Below are positions 21,401 through 34,681 of a stretch of 64,000 nt of DNA, piece by piece (the stretch's first letter is position 1; the number at the start of each line of letters is the position of its first letter). The translations under genes were made by a program, and so were the position numbers. The DNA comes from Cyprinodon diabolis. Taxonomy: Eukaryota > Chordata > Actinopteri > Cyprinodontiformes > Cyprinodontidae. A model generated the notes under the pieces. It was not told the origin of the DNA and did no database searches. It worked only from the letters and a program-made list of their open reading frames with translations. The stretch covers positions 1-64,000 of the forward strand of contig JARPUW010000328.1 in assembly GCA_030533445.1 (NCBI GenBank). The letters run 5' to 3'.

Positions 21401-24069
21401 AATGAGCAATATGCCAGAATGTATGAGTGTGTATAAGGAAGAGGCTTTTATTCTGTAGAGTCCTTGTAGTCTTATTTTGAAAGTCTATCATGAATGTGCA
21501 TCAAAAGATGGGTCACGCCCAGCAGTGATATAGAATCCATTTCCAAATGTTAAATCACTGGTTTTCCATGTTATTAGGTGAATAGTTGCTTTATTACAGA
21601 GTAAATGGGAGACTTTTATTGTGAAATTTGCTCTGGGGTGTGTTTTGAAAAGGTCACTAGAGTCTAATAAAAACAACCTGGAAGAGTTTGGGTCATAATG
21701 TTGAGCCATTTGCATCAATTAATGCATTAGTATAATCTAGAGGCTTTTATTTTGTAGGGTCGCTGGAGTCTTATTTTGAAAGTCCAACAGAGTTGTGTTT
21801 ATAGAAAATGTTCAGACCCGTCAATGATAGTTGATTACTTTCCAATCGTTAAATCACTCTTTTTCCATGTTATTAGGGCAGTAGATGAAGCGGAAATGGG
21901 AAGCTTTTATTTTGAAATTTGCTATAGGGTGTGTTTTAAACAGTCTCCTAGAGTCTATTCTCTAAAACGGGGTTGAGTTTGGGTCATAATGTTGAGCCAT
22001 ATAGGGCAATAAATATATGTAAAAAATATAGAGGCTTTTATTTTGTAGGGTCCCTGGAGTCTTATTTTGAAAGTCTATCAGTGCTGAGTGGCAAGGGAAG
22101 TGTCATGGACAGCAGTCATATAGTATCCATTTCCCAATGTTAAATCAGTCCTTTCACCCTCCATTAGATTAATATGTGCTGTTTAAAACAGCAGAGGTAA
22201 AATCTGTTTGAAGCTTGGTAACCTTGACAACGCTTAACGAGCCTCTCACTGACACAGACAACAGCTGCACTCACTATTGGTTTCTTCTTCCCAGGCTTTT
22301 TTGTATGGGAAGAACGGCACCGAACAAACGACTACTGATCAAAAACCGTATGAGTTATTCAAAAAACATTTTCACCATGAGCATCAGCAATCCTTCGACT
22401 CCAACTATACCAACTTTGGTGTATGTGTGTCATTCAGAAAAATATTTATGACGAGTTGAAAACACATAGTCTGATTCGTTTCTCTCCCATCTTCAGCTCA
22501 AAAAGAATAGAGAAAGGCTGAAACTCTCATCGACTTTAGGTTGGTCTGGAGGGTTTTTAAGGAAAAGTATTAATCCTACCGTAATTCCGAAGACATTGTG
22601 TGAGTCCAGAGGTTTTAGTCTACAAACTGACCAAAAATGGTGACTGTAGCTCCAAATATGTGGCCGTGAGGGCGAGAATAAGATGTTTGATCTGAAAAAA
22701 ATGGCCGCCTCACACTAAGATTTCAGCAGCTGCACTCTAGCAGGCTGCTGCAGAAGCTAACTGTCAGCTAGCTTCCAGGTGCTTACCCTCCGAACAAACG
22801 ACTGCTGAGCAAAAACCGTAAAAGATATCTGAAAAATTCTTTCAGTGAAAGCAACATCTATCCTTTGTCTCAGACTGGGGTAACCTTCATGTCTGTAGGT
22901 CTTTCACAACCCAAAACGAAGCACAAACAAAATGGTTGGCCCACCTGCTCCTCCCTTTCTTTTAACTGCAGGACCTCACTCTCACTCACCTTTTAGCTGC
23001 TAAAGCACCCCTCCGAACAAACGACTGCTGAGTAAAAACCGTAAAAGGTATCTGAAAAATTCTTTTTATCTAAGCGACAGCTATATCTTGTCTTCGATTG
23101 GAGTAACTTTCATGGCTGTAGGTCATCTACAAACTGAATGGGAAGAGAAAGAAAAAGAAAAAACGTTTCATCACACCTAAGCTTCTAATTGAGCTAGCTG
23201 CAGCAGGTCACTGTCACTCAGCTTTCAGGTGCTTAAAATGTCCTCCGAACAAACGACTGCTGAGCAAAAACCGTATGAGTTATTCAAAAAATTTTTTCAC
23301 CGTGAGCGTCAGTCATCCTTCGACTCCAACTATGCCAACTTTGGTGTATGTGTGTCATTCAGAAAAATATTTATGACGAGTTTAAAACACATAGTCTGAT
23401 TCGTTTTTCTCCCCTCTTCTGCTCCAAAACCAATGAAAAACGGCTCTGATTTTCATCGACTTTAGGTCGGTCTGGAGGGTTTTTAAGGAAAAGTATTAAT
23501 CCTACCGTAATTCCGAAGATATTGTGTGGGTCCAGAGATTTCAGTCTACAAACTGACCAAAAATGGTGACTCTAGCTATAAATATGTGGCCGTGAGGGCG
23601 AGTTTAAAATGTTTTTTTGTGTTTAAAAAACGCCTGCCTCACACTCTAGCTTTTCAGTTGCTCCACTCTAGCAGGCTGGATTTTGCTAAAACTTTGTGGC
23701 GCTTGAGTTCTGATTATACAAAAACCGTAGCAGTTATCAACATACCGTCTTCAGTTTTAAATAGACGAAGGATTTATCTACAAACTGAGCTTCAAACTGT
23801 TTTTCTAGGTGAATGTATGCCGACACAGTGAAGTGCTGTTTTTTATGCTTTTTTTTACCTCTCCCCATTCATTTCCTATGGGATTTTTTTGCGACGTTTT
23901 CGCTAATAATTCGCAAACCTTCGGACTAATGAGAAAGTTTTATACAAGCACACATCACCCCATTGGTCCCAACGCGTGTGCCAACTTTGGGCCCGATCCG
24001 CCAAACCGTGCGGGACTAGTTACGCGCCGAAGTTTTGGGTATACGGGAGAATTATAATAATAATAATAA

Positions 24070-24130
24070 TACGCGGAATAAATATGTGCAATAGTAGTAG
24101 GTGGGCCATGCCTTCGGCATGTGGCCCCCC
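24070..24130 (+). repeat. Hairpin minisatellite, 1 copy (unit 8)
   Basis: Single copy preceded by one of the longest (TAA)n runs in the window. Unit 2, closest to this unit over the first half, has no copy. Confidence 0.95.
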
Positions 24131-24403
24131 AACTAGAAAATTTCTAAAGAAATTTTGAGGGGGGCCACCTACTGCCCGTCTGGGGAACCGGGCCAATACG
24201 GCCCTGGCAAGTGACGTCGGGGCTCCCCAGACCAACTGCTTACGCCTTTGAGGGCTGCTGAGGGAAGGAAAGAGGGCAAGTTCATGGGCAAAGAGAGCTG
24301 TGTGCCACTTGTGCTGAAATCTGGGAAATAGACGTGCACAGCGTATGATGCACAAGGGTAATATGGGTTGCCCATATTGAAACACAGTGGGTAAAGCCCA
24401 GTT

Positions 24404-24641
24404 GGCGGGCTTCGCCCGCCTGCTAGGAGCCATCTCAGTGAAGAAAAAAATCACCAATGGCGGGCTCTGCCCGCCTTCTAAGAGCCATTGCAGTGATGAA
24501 ATCACCAATGGCGGGCTCCGCCCGCCTGCTAAGAGCCATTGCAGTGATGTAATCACCTTTGGCGGGCTCCGCCCGCTTGTTACCATTGGCGGGCTCCGCC
24601 CGCCTTCTAAGAGCCATTGCAGTGATTAAATTACAAATGGC
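24404..24641. repeat. Hairpin cluster, 5 hairpins (unit 8)
   Basis: Fourth hairpin ends GCCCGCT, turning the outermost pair into G-T. The tail reads GTGATTAAATTACAAATGGC, weakening the second palindrome. Confidence 0.93.
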
Positions 24642-25504
24642 AATGAACAATATGCCAGAATGTATAAGTGTGTATAAGGAAGAGGTTTTTATTCTGTAGA
24701 GTCCCTGTAGTCTTATTTTGAAAGTCTATTATGGATGTGCATCAAAAGATGGGTCATGCCCAGCAGTGATGTAGAATCCATTTCCAAATGTTAAATCACT
24801 GGTTTTCCATGTTATTAGTTGAATAGTTGCTGTATTACAGAGTAAATGGGAGACTTTTATTGTGAAAAATGCTCTGGGGTGTGTTTTGAAAAGGTCACTA
24901 GAGTCTAATAAAAACAACCTGGAAGAGTTTGGGTCATAATGTTGAGCCATTTGCATCAATTAATGCATTAGTATAATCTAGAGGCTTTTATTTTGTAGGG
25001 TCCCTGGAGTCTTATTTTGAAAGTCCAACAGAGTTGTGTTTATAGAAAATGTTCAGACCCATCAATGATAGTTGATGACTTTCCAATCGTTAAATCACTC
25101 TTTTTCCATGTTATTAGGGCAGTAGATGAAGCGGAAATTGGAGGCTTTTATTTTGAAATTTGCCATAGGGTGTGTTTTAAACAGTCTCCTTGAGTCTATT
25201 CTCTAAAATGGGGTTGAGTTTGGATCATAATGTTGAGCCATATAGGGCAATAAATATATGTAAAAAAATATAGAGGCTTTTATTTTGTAGGGTCCCTGGA
25301 GTCTTATTTTGAAAGTCTATCAGTGTTGAGTGGCAAGGGAAGTGTCATGGACAGCAGTCATATAGTATCCATTTCCCAATGTTAAATCAGTGCTTTCACC
25401 CTCCATTAGATTAATATGTGCTGTTTAAAACAGCAGAGGTAAAATCTGTTTGAAGCTTCGTTACCTTGACAACGCTTAACGAGCCTCTCACTGACACAGA
25501 CCAC

Positions 25505-25735
25505 AGCTGCACTCACTATTGGTTTCTTCTTCTCAGGCTTTTTTTATGGGAAGTCTGCTCCGAACAAAGGAGCGCTGAAGGAAAACCGTAAATGGAATCT
25601 AAAAAATTATTTCAGTCTAAGCAACAGCAATCCTTTTTCTCAGACTGGGGGAACCTTCATGTCTGTAGGTCTTTCACAACCCAAAACGAAGCACAAACAA
25701 CATGGTTGGTCCCACCTGCTCCTCCCTTTGTTTTA
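25505..25735 (+). repeat. Extra monomer found only in unit 8
   Basis: CCGTA occurs at 25586 and again at 25815 (229 bp apart), where every other unit has only the second. The extra copy resembles m3: TCAGACTGGG, CCTTCATGTCTGTAGG, TCACAACCCAAAACGAAGC and CACCTGCTCCTCCC are all present. Its box is degenerate (GAACAAAGGAGCGCTGAAGG). The monomer after it begins like m4 (AACTGCAGCACTTCACTC) and continues as m1. This can be read as a remnant of the preceding C-D end of a four-monomer cycle that the other units have lost, or as a one-monomer insertion. Confidence 0.85.
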
Positions 25736-25964
25736 ACTGCAGCACTTCACTCTCACTCACATTTTACTGTAGCTGCTAAAGCACCCCTCCGAACAAACGA
25801 CTGCTGAGCAAAAACCGTAGGAGTTATTTAAAAAACATTTTCACCATGAGCATCAGCAATCCTTCGACTCCAACTATACCAACTTTGGTGTATGTGTGTC
25901 ATTCAGAACAATATTTATGACGAGTTGAAAACACATAGTCTGATTCGTTTTTCTCCCATCTTCA

Positions 25965-28900
25965 GCTCAAAAAGAATGGAGAAAGGCTGAAACTCTCATC
26001 CACTTTAGGTTGGTCTGGAGGGTTTTTAAGGCAAAGTATTAATCCTACCGTAATTCCGAAGACATTGTGTGAGTCCAGAGGTTTCAGTCTACAAACTGAC
26101 CAAAAATGGTGACTGTAGCTCCAAATATGTGGCCGTGAGGGCGAGAATAAGATGTTTGATCTTAAAAAATGGCCGCCTCACACTAAGATTTCAGCAGCTG
26201 CACTCTAGCAGGCTGCTGCAGAAGCTAACTGTCAGCTAGCTTCCAGGTGCTTACCCTCCGAACAAACGACTGCTGAGCAAAAACCGTAAAAGATATCTGA
26301 AAAATTCTTTCAGTGAAAGCAACATCTATCCTTTGTCTCAGACTGGGGTAACCTTCATGTCTGTAGGTCTTTCACAACCCAAAACGAAGCACAAACAAAA
26401 TGGTTGGCCCACCTGCTCCTCCCTTTCTTTTAACTGCAGGACCTCACTCTCACTCACCTTTTAGCTGCTAAAGCACCCCTCCGAACAAACGACTGCTGAG
26501 TAAAAACCGTAAAAGGTATCTGAAAAATTCTTTTTATCTAAGCGACAGCTATATCTTGTCTTCGATTGGAGTAACTTTCATGGCTGTAGGTCATCTACAA
26601 ACTGAATGGGAAGAGAAAGAAAAAGAAAAAACGTTTCATCACACCTAAGCTTCTAATTGAGCTAGCTGCAGCAGGTCACTGTCACTCAGCTTTCAGGTGC
26701 TTAAAATGTCCTCCGAACAAACGACTGCTGAGCAAAAACCGTATGAGTTATTCAAAAAATTTTTTCACCGTGAGCGTCAGTCATCCTTCGACTCCAACTA
26801 TGCCAACTTTGGTGTATGTGTGTCATTCAGAAAAATATTTATGACGAGTTTAAAACACATAGTCTGATTCGTTTTTCTCCCCTCTTCTGCTCCAAAACCA
26901 ATGAAAAACGGCTCTGATTTTCATCGACTTTAGGTCGGTCTGGAGGGTTTTTAAGGAAAAGTATTAATCCTACCGTAATTCCGAAGATATTGTGTGGGTC
27001 CAGAGATTTCAGTCTACAAACTGACCAAAAATGGTGACTCTAGCTATAAATATGTGGCCGTGAGGGCGAGTTTAAAATGTTTTTTTGTGTTTAAAAAACG
27101 CCTGCCTCACACTCTAGCTTTTCAGTTGCTCCACTCTAGCAGGCTGGATTTTGCTAAAACTTTGTGGCGCTTGAGGTCTGATTATACAAAAACCGTAGCA
27201 GTTATCAACATACCGTCTTCAGTTTTAAATAGACGAAGGATTTATCTACAAACTGAGCTTCAAACTGTTTTTCTAGGTGAATGTATGGCGACACAGTGAA
27301 GTGCTGTTTTTTATGCTTTTTTTTTTCCTCTCCCCATTCATTTCCTATGGGATTTTTTTGCGACGTTTTCGCTAATAATTCGCAAACCTTCGGACTAATG
27401 AGAAAGTTTTATACAAGCACACATCACCCCATTGGTCCCGACGCGTGTGCCAACTTTGGGCCCGATCCGCCAAACCGTGCGGGACTAGTTACGCGCCGAA
27501 GTTTTGGGTATACGGGAGAATTATAATAATAATAAACTAGAAAATTTCTAAAGAAATTTTGAGGGGGGCCACCTACTGCCCGTCTGGGGAACCGGGCCAA
27601 TACGGCCCTGGCAAGTGACGTCGGGGCTCCCCAGACCAACTGCTTACCCCTCTGAGGGCTGCTGAGGGAAGGAAAGAGGGCAAGTTCGTGGGCAAAGAGA
27701 GCTGTGTGCCACTTGTGCTGAAATCTGGGAAATAGACGTGCACAGCGTATGATGCACAAGGGTAATATGGGTTGTCCATATTGAAACACAGTGGGTAAAG
27801 CCCAGTTGGCGGGCTTCGCCCGCCTGCTAGGAGCCATCTCATTGAAGAAAAAAATCACCAATGGCGGGCTCTGCCCGCCTTCTAAGAGCCATTGCAGTGA
27901 TGAAATCACCAATGGCGGGCGACGCCCGCCTGCTAAGAGCCATTGCAGTGATGTAATCACCTTTGGCGGGCTCCGCCCGCATGTTACCATTGGCGGGCTC
28001 CGCCCGCCTTCTAAGAGCCATTGCAGTGATGAAATCACCAATGGCAATGAGCAATATGCCAGAATGTATGAGTGTGTATAAGGAAGAGGCTTTTATTCTG
28101 TAGAGTCCTTGTAGTCTTATTTTGAAAGTCTATCATGAATGTGCATCAAAAGATGGGTCACGCCCAGCAGTGATATAGAATCCATTTCCAAATGTTAAAT
28201 CACTGGTTTTCCATGTTATTAGGTGAATAGTTGCTGTATTACAGAGTAAATGGGAGACTTTTATTGTGAAATTTGCTCTGGGGTGTGTTTTGAAAAGGTC
28301 ACTAGAGTCTAATAAAAACAACCTGGAAGAGTTTGGGTCATAATGTTGAGCCATTTGCATCAATTAATGCATTACTATAATCTAGAGGCTTTTATTTTGT
28401 AGGGTCCCTGGAGTCTTATTTTGAAAGTCCAACAGAGTTGTGTTTATAGAAAATGTTCAGACCCGTCAATGATAGTTGATTACTTTCCAATCGTTAAATC
28501 ACTCTTTTTCCATGTTATTAGGGCAGTAGATGAAGCGGAAATGGGAGGCTTTTATTTTGAAATTTGCTATAGGGTGTGTTTTAAACAGTCTCCTAGAGTC
28601 TATTCTCTAAAACGGGGTTGAGTTTGGGTCATAATGTTGAGCCATATAGAGCAATAAATATATGTAAAAAATATAGAGGCTTTTATTTTGTAGGGTCCCT
28701 GGAGTCTTATTTTGAAAGTCTATCAGTGCTGAGTGGCAAGGGAAGTGTCATGTACAGCAGTCATATAGTATCCATTTCCCAATGTTAAATCAGTCCTTTC
28801 ACCCTCCATTAGATTAATATGTGCTGTTTAAAACAGCAGAGGTAAAATCTGTTTGAAGCTTGGTAACCTTGACAACGCTTAACGAGCCTCTCACTGACAC

Positions 28901-29140
28901 AGACAACAGCTGCACTCACTATTGGTTTCTTCTTCCCAGGCTTTTTTGTATGGGAAGAACGGCACCGAACAAACGACTACTGATCAAAAACCGTATGAGT
29001 TATTCAAAAAACATTTTCACCATGAGCATCAGCAATCCTTCGACTCCAACTATACCAACTTTGGTGTATGTGTGTCATTCAGAAAAATATTTATGACGAG
29101 TTGAAAACACATAGTCTGATTCGTTTTTCTCCCATCTTCA
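25965..29140 (+). repeat. Satellite unit 9 (3,176 bp)
   Basis: No minisatellite copy. Five hairpins (27808-28045), the third with a unique loop GAC, the fourth ending GCCCGCA. A+T block about 28086-28854 of the unit 3 and 16 subtype (CATTACTATAATC, ATAGAGCAAT, CATGTACAGC). Private changes in the G+C block include CTTACCCCTCTGAGG and AAGTTCGTGGGC. The first half is a hybrid: unit 10-like start (CTCATCCAC, GGCAAAG) followed by unit 2-like CTTTTAACTGC and CGATTGG. Confidence 0.96.
27808..28045. repeat. Hairpin cluster, 5 hairpins (unit 9)
   Basis: Third loop is GAC, with both arms intact; fourth hairpin ends GCCCGCA (outermost pair lost). Confidence 0.93.
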
Positions 29141-30710
29141 GCTCAAAAAGAATGGAGAAAGGCTGAAACTCTCATCCACTTTAGGTTGGTCTGGAGGGTT
29201 TTTAAGGCAAAGTATTAATCCTACCGTAATTCCGAAGACATTGTGTGAGTCCAGAGGTTTCAGTCTACAAACTGACCAAAAATGGTGACTGTAGCTCCAA
29301 ATATGTGGCCGTGAGGGCGAGAATAAGATGTTTGATCTTAAAAAATGGCCGCCTCACACTAAGATTTCAGCAGCTGCACTCTAGCAGGCTGCTGCAGAAG
29401 CTAACTGTCAGCTAGCTTCCAGGTGCTTACCCTCCGAACAAACGACTGCTGAGCAAAAACCGTAAAAGATATCTGAAAAATTCTTTCAGTGAAAGCAACA
29501 TCTATCCTTTGTCTCAGACTGGGGTAACCTTCATGTCTGTAGGTCTTTCACAACCCAAAACGAAGCACAAACAAAATGGTTGGCCCACCTGCTCCTCCCT
29601 TTGTTTGAACTGCAGGACCTCACTCTCACTCACCTTTTAGCTGCTAAAGCACCCCTCCGAACAAACGACTGCTGAGTAAAAACCGTAAAAGGTATCTGAA
29701 AAATTCTTTTTATCTAAGCGACAGCTATATCTTGTCTTCAATTGGAGTAACTTTCATGGCTGTAGGTCATCTACAAACTGAATGGGAAGAGAAAGAAAAA
29801 GAAAAAACGTTTCATCACACCTAAGCTTCTAATTGAGCTAGCTGCAGCAGGTCACTGTCACTCAGCTTTCAGGTGCTTAAAATGTCCTCCGAACAAACGA
29901 CTGCTGAGCAAAAACCGTATGAGTTATTCAAAAAATTTTTTCACCGTGAGCGTCAGTCATCCTTCGACTCCAACTATGCCAACTTTGGTGTATGTGTGTC
30001 ATTCAGAAAAATATTTATGACGAGTTTAAAACACATAGTCGGATTCGTTTTTCTCCCCTCTTCTGCTCCAAAACCAATGAAAAACGGCTCTGATTTTCAT
30101 CGACTTTAGGTCGGTCTGGAGGGTTTTTAAGGAAAAGTATTAATCCTACCGTAATTCCGAAGATATTGTGTGGGTCCAGAGATTTCAGTCTACAAACTGA
30201 CCAAAAATGGTGACTCTAGCTATAAATATGTGGCCGTGAGGGCGAGTTTAAAATGTTTTTTTGTGTTTAAAAAACGCCTGCCTCACACTCTAGCTTTTCA
30301 GTTGCTCCACTCTAGCAGGCTGGATTTTGCTAAAACTTTGTGGCGCTTGAGGTCTGATTATACAAAAACCGTAGCAGTTATCAACATACCGTCTTCAGTT
30401 TTAAATAGACGAAGGATTTATCTACAAACTGAGCTTCAAACTGTTTTTCTAGGTGAATGTATGCCGACACAGTGAAGTGCTGTTTTTTATGCTTTTTTTT
30501 TCCTCTCCCCATTCATTTCCTATGGGATTTTTTTGCGACGTTTTCGCTAATAATTCGCAAACCTTCGGACTAATGAGAAAGTTTTATACAAGCACACATC
30601 ACCCCATTGGTCCCGACGCGTGTGCCAACTTTGGGCCCGATCCGCCAAACCGTGCGGGACTAGTTACGCGCCGAAGTTTTGGGTATACGGGAGAATTATA
30701 ATAATAATAA

Positions 30711-30969
30711 TACGCGGAATAAATATGTGCAATAGTAGTAGGTGGGCCATGCCTTCGGCATGTGGCCCCCCAATAATACGCGGAATAAATATGTGCAATA
30801 GTAGTAGGTGGGCCATGCCTTCGGCATGTGGCCCCCCAATAATACGCGGAATAAATATGTGCAATAGTAGTAGGTGGGCCATGCCTTCGGCATGTGGCCC
30901 CCCAATAATACGCGGAATAAATATGTGCAATAGTAGTAGGTGGGCCATGCCTTCGGCATGTGGCCCCCC
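30711..30969 (+). repeat. Hairpin minisatellite, 4 copies (unit 10)
   Basis: Copies start at 30711, 30777, 30843 and 30909, an exact 66-bp period with (AAT)2 linkers. The copies appear identical to one another, indicating very recent local expansion. Confidence 0.95.
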
Positions 30970-31242
30970 AACTAGAAAATTTCTAAAGAAATTTTGAGGG
31001 GGGCCACCTACTGCCCGTCTGGGGAACCGGGCCAATACGGCCCTGGCAAGTGATGTCGGGGCTCCCCAGACCAACTGCTTACGCCTTTGAGGGCTGCTGA
31101 GGGAAGGAAAGAGGGCAAGTTCATGGGCAAAGAGAGCTGTGTGCCACTTGTGCTGAAATCTGGGAAATAGACGTGCACAGCGTATGATGCACAAGGGTAA
31201 TATGGGTTGTCCATATTGAAACACAGTGGGTAAAGCCCAGTT

Positions 31243-31480
31243 GGCGGGCTTCGCCCGCCTGCTAGGAGCCATCTCAGTGAAGAAAAAAATCACCAATGGC
31301 GGGCTCTGCCCGCCTTCTAAGAGCCATTGCAGTGATGAAATCACCAATGGCGGGCTCTGCCCGCCTGCTAAGAGCCATTGCAGTGATGTAATCACCTTTG
31401 GCGGGCTCTGCCCGCCTGTTACCATTGGCGGGCTCCGCCCGCCTTCTAAGAGCCATTGCAGTGATGAAATCACCAATGGC
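31243..31480. repeat. Hairpin cluster, 5 hairpins (unit 10)
   Basis: Loops TTC, TCT, TCT, TCT, TCC. The TCT loop appears to have spread from hairpin 2 to hairpins 3 and 4, which suggests conversion between neighbouring modules. Confidence 0.93.
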
Positions 31481-34143
31481 AATGAGCAATATGCCAGAAT
31501 GTATGAGTGTGTATAAGGAAGAGGCTTTTATTCTGTAGAGTCCTTGTAGTCTTATTTTGAAAGTCTATCATGAATGTGCATCAAAAGATGGGTCACGCCC
31601 AGCAGTGATATAGAATCCATTTCCAAATGTTAAATCACTGGTTTTCCATGTTATTAGGTGAATAGTTGCTGTATTACAGAGTAAATGGGAGACTTTTATT
31701 GTGAAATTTGCTCTGGGGTGTGTTTTGAAAAGGTCACTAGAGTCTAATAAAAACAACCTGGAAGAGTTTGGGTCATAATGTTGAGCCATTTGCATCAATT
31801 AATGCATTAGTATAATCTAGAGGCTTTTATTTTGTAGGGTCCCTGGAGTCTTATTTTGAAAGTCCAACAGAGTTGTGTTTATAGAAAATGTTCAGACCCG
31901 TCAATGATAGTTGATTACTTTCCAATCGTTAAATCACTCTTTTTCCATGTTATTAGGGCAGTAGATGAAGCGGAAATGGGAGGCTTTTATTTTGAAATTT
32001 GCTATAGGGTGTGTTTTAAACAGTCTCCTAGAGTCTATTCTCTAAAACGGGGTTGAGTTTGGGTCATAATGTTGAGCCATATAGGGCAATAAATATATGT
32101 AAAAAATATAGAGGCTTTTATTTTGTAGGGTCCCTGGAGTCTTATTTTGAAAGTCTATCAGTGCTGAGTGGCAAGGGAAGTGTCATGGACAGCAGTCATA
32201 TAGTATCCATTTCCCAATGTTAAATCAGTCCTTTCACCCTCCATTAGATTAATATGTGCTGTTTAAAACAGCAGAGGTAAAATCTGTTTGAAGCTTGGTA
32301 ACCTTGACAACGCTTAACGAGCCTCTCACTGACACAGACAACAGCTGCACTCACTATTGGTTTCTTCTTCCCAGGCTTTTTTGTATGGGAAGAACGGCAC
32401 CGAACAAACAACTACTGATCAAAAACCGTATGAGTTATTCAAAAAACATTTTCACCATGAGCATCAGCAATCCTTCGACTCCAACTATACCAACTTTGGT
32501 GTATGTGTGTCATTCAGAAAAATATTTATGACGAGTTGAAAACACATAGTCTGATTCGTTTCTCTCCCATCTTCAGCTCAAAAAGAATAGAGAAAGGCTG
32601 AAACTCTCATCGACTTTAGGTTGGTCTGGAGGGTTTTTAAGGAAAAGTATTAATCCTACCGTAATTCCGAAGACATTGTGTGAGTCCAGAGGTTTCAGTC
32701 TACAAACTGACCAAAAATGGTGACTGTAGCTCCAAATATGTGGCCGTGAGGGCGAGAATAAGATGTTTGATCTTAAAAAAATGGCCGCCTCACACTAAGA
32801 TTTCAGCAGCTGCACTCTAGCAGGCTGCTGCAGAAGCTAACTGTCAGCTAGCTTCCAGGTGCTTACCCTCCGAACAAACGACTGCTGAGCAAAAACCGTA
32901 AAAGGTATCTGAAAAATTCTTTCAGTGAAAGCAACATCTATCCTTTGTCTCAGACTGGGGTAACCTTCATGTCTGTAGGTCTTTCACAACCCAAAACGAA
33001 GCAAAAACAAAATGGTTGGCCCACCTGCTCCTCCCTTTCTTTTAACTGCAGGACCTCACTCTCACTCACCTTTCAGCTGCTAAAGCACCCCTCCGAACAA
33101 ACGACTGCTGAGTAAAAACCATAAAAGGTATCTGAAAAATTCTTTTTATCTAAGCGACAGCTATATCTTGTCTTCAATTGGAGTAACTTTCATGGCTGTA
33201 GGTCATCTACAAACTGAATGGGAAGAGAAAGAAAAAGAGAAAACGTTTCATCACACCTAAGCTTCTAATTGAGCTAGCTGCAGCAGGTCACTGTCACTCA
33301 GCTTTCAGGTGCTTAAAATGTCCTCCGAACAAACGACTGCTGAGCAAAAACCGTATGAGTTATTCAAAAAATTTTTTCACCGTGAGCGTCAGTCATCCTT
33401 CGACTCCAACTATGCCAACTTTGGTGTATGTGTGTCATTCAGAAAAATATTTATGACGAGTTTAAAACACATAGTCTGATTCGTTTTTCTCCCCTCTTCT
33501 GCTCCAAAACCAATGAAAAACGGCTCTGATTTTCATCGACTTTAGGTCGGTCTGGAGGGTTTTTAAGGAAAAGTATTAATCCTACCGTAATTCCGAAGAT
33601 ATTGTGTGGGTCCAGAGATTTCAGTCTACAAACTGACCAAAAATGGTGACTCTAGCTATAAATATGTGGCCGTGAGGGCGAGTTTAAAATGTTTTTTTGT
33701 GTTTAAAAAACGCCTGCCTCACACTCTAGCTTTTCAGTTGCTCCACTCTAGCAGGCTGGATTTTGCTAAAACTTTGTGGTGCTTGAGGTCTGATTATACA
33801 AAAACCGTAGCAGTTATCAACATACCGTCTTCAGTTTTAAATAGACGAAGGATTTATCTACAAACTGAGCTTCAAACTGTTTTTCTAGGTGAATGTATGG
33901 CGACACAGTGAAGTGCTGTTTTTTATGCTTTTTTTTTCCTCTCCCCATTCATTTCCTATGGGATTTTTTTGCGACGTTTTCGCTAATAATTCGCAAACCT
34001 TCGGACTAATGAGAAAGTTTTATACAAGCACACATCACCCCATTGGTCCCGACGCGTGTGCCAACTTTGGGCCCGATCCGCCAAACCGTGCGGGACTAGT
34101 TACGCGCCGAAGTTTTGGGTATACGGGAGAATTATAATAATAA

Positions 34144-34408
34144 TACGCGGAATAAATATGTGCAATAGTAGTAGGTGGGCCATGCCTTCGGCATGTGGCC
34201 CCCCAATAATAATAATACGCGGAATAAATATGTGCAATAGTAGTAGGTGGGCCATGCCTTCGGCATGTGGCCCCCCAATAATACGCGGAATAAATATGTG
34301 CAATAGTAGTAGGTGGGCCATGCCTTCGGCATGTGGCCCCCCAATAATACGCGGAATAAATATGTGCAATAGTAGTAGGTGGGCCATGCCTTCGGCATGT
34401 GGCCCCCC
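34144..34408 (+). repeat. Hairpin minisatellite, 4 copies (unit 11)
   Basis: Copies start at 34144, 34216, 34282 and 34348. The first spacing is 72 bp because the linker has two additional AAT triplets; the others are 66. Confidence 0.95.
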
Positions 34409-34681
34409 AACTAGAAAATTTCGAAAGAAATTTTGAGGGGGGCCACCTACTGCCCGTCTGGGGAACCGGGCCAATACGGCCCTGGCAAGTGACGTCGGGG
34501 CTCCCCAGACCAACTGCTTACGCCTTTGAGGGCTGCTGAGGGAAGGAAAGAGGGCAAGTTCATGGGTAAAGAGAGCTGTGTGCCACTTGTGCTGAAATCT
34601 GGGAAATAGACGTGCACAGCGTATGATGCACAAGGGTAATATGGGTTGTCCATATTGAAACACAGTGGGTAAAGCCCAGTT

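Larger units (their letters stand above)
19261..22495 (+). repeat. Satellite unit 7 (3,235 bp)
   Basis: One minisatellite copy (20829-20889). Five hairpins (21163-21400), the last with the GCCCTCC arm. A+T block about 21441-22209 with GCTTTATTACAG, GTCGCTGG and GGGAAGC (21898), matching unit 1 (about 19.2 kb upstream) and unit 13 (about 19.9 kb downstream). Monomer block ends 20596. Confidence 0.96.
22496..25964 (+). repeat. Satellite unit 8 (3,469 bp), with an extra monomer
   Basis: One minisatellite copy (24070-24130) and five hairpins (24404-24641), the fourth ending GCCCGCT. The unit is about 230 bp too long because of an additional monomer (25505-25735). Its A+T block (24682-25451) has the most private substitutions in the window (for example GAGGTTTTTATT, TATTATGGATG, GTTATTAGTTG, GTGAAAAATGC, CTCCTTGAG, TTGGATCATAATG). 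The first half is of the unit 2 type. Confidence 0.96.
29141..32575 (+). repeat. Satellite unit 10 (3,435 bp)
   Basis: Four minisatellite copies at a perfect 66-bp period (30711-30969) account for the extra length. Five hairpins (31243-31480), of which three (second to fourth) have loop TCT, a run not seen elsewhere. A+T block about 31521-32289. The first half is nearly the same as units 4 and 17. Confidence 0.96.
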
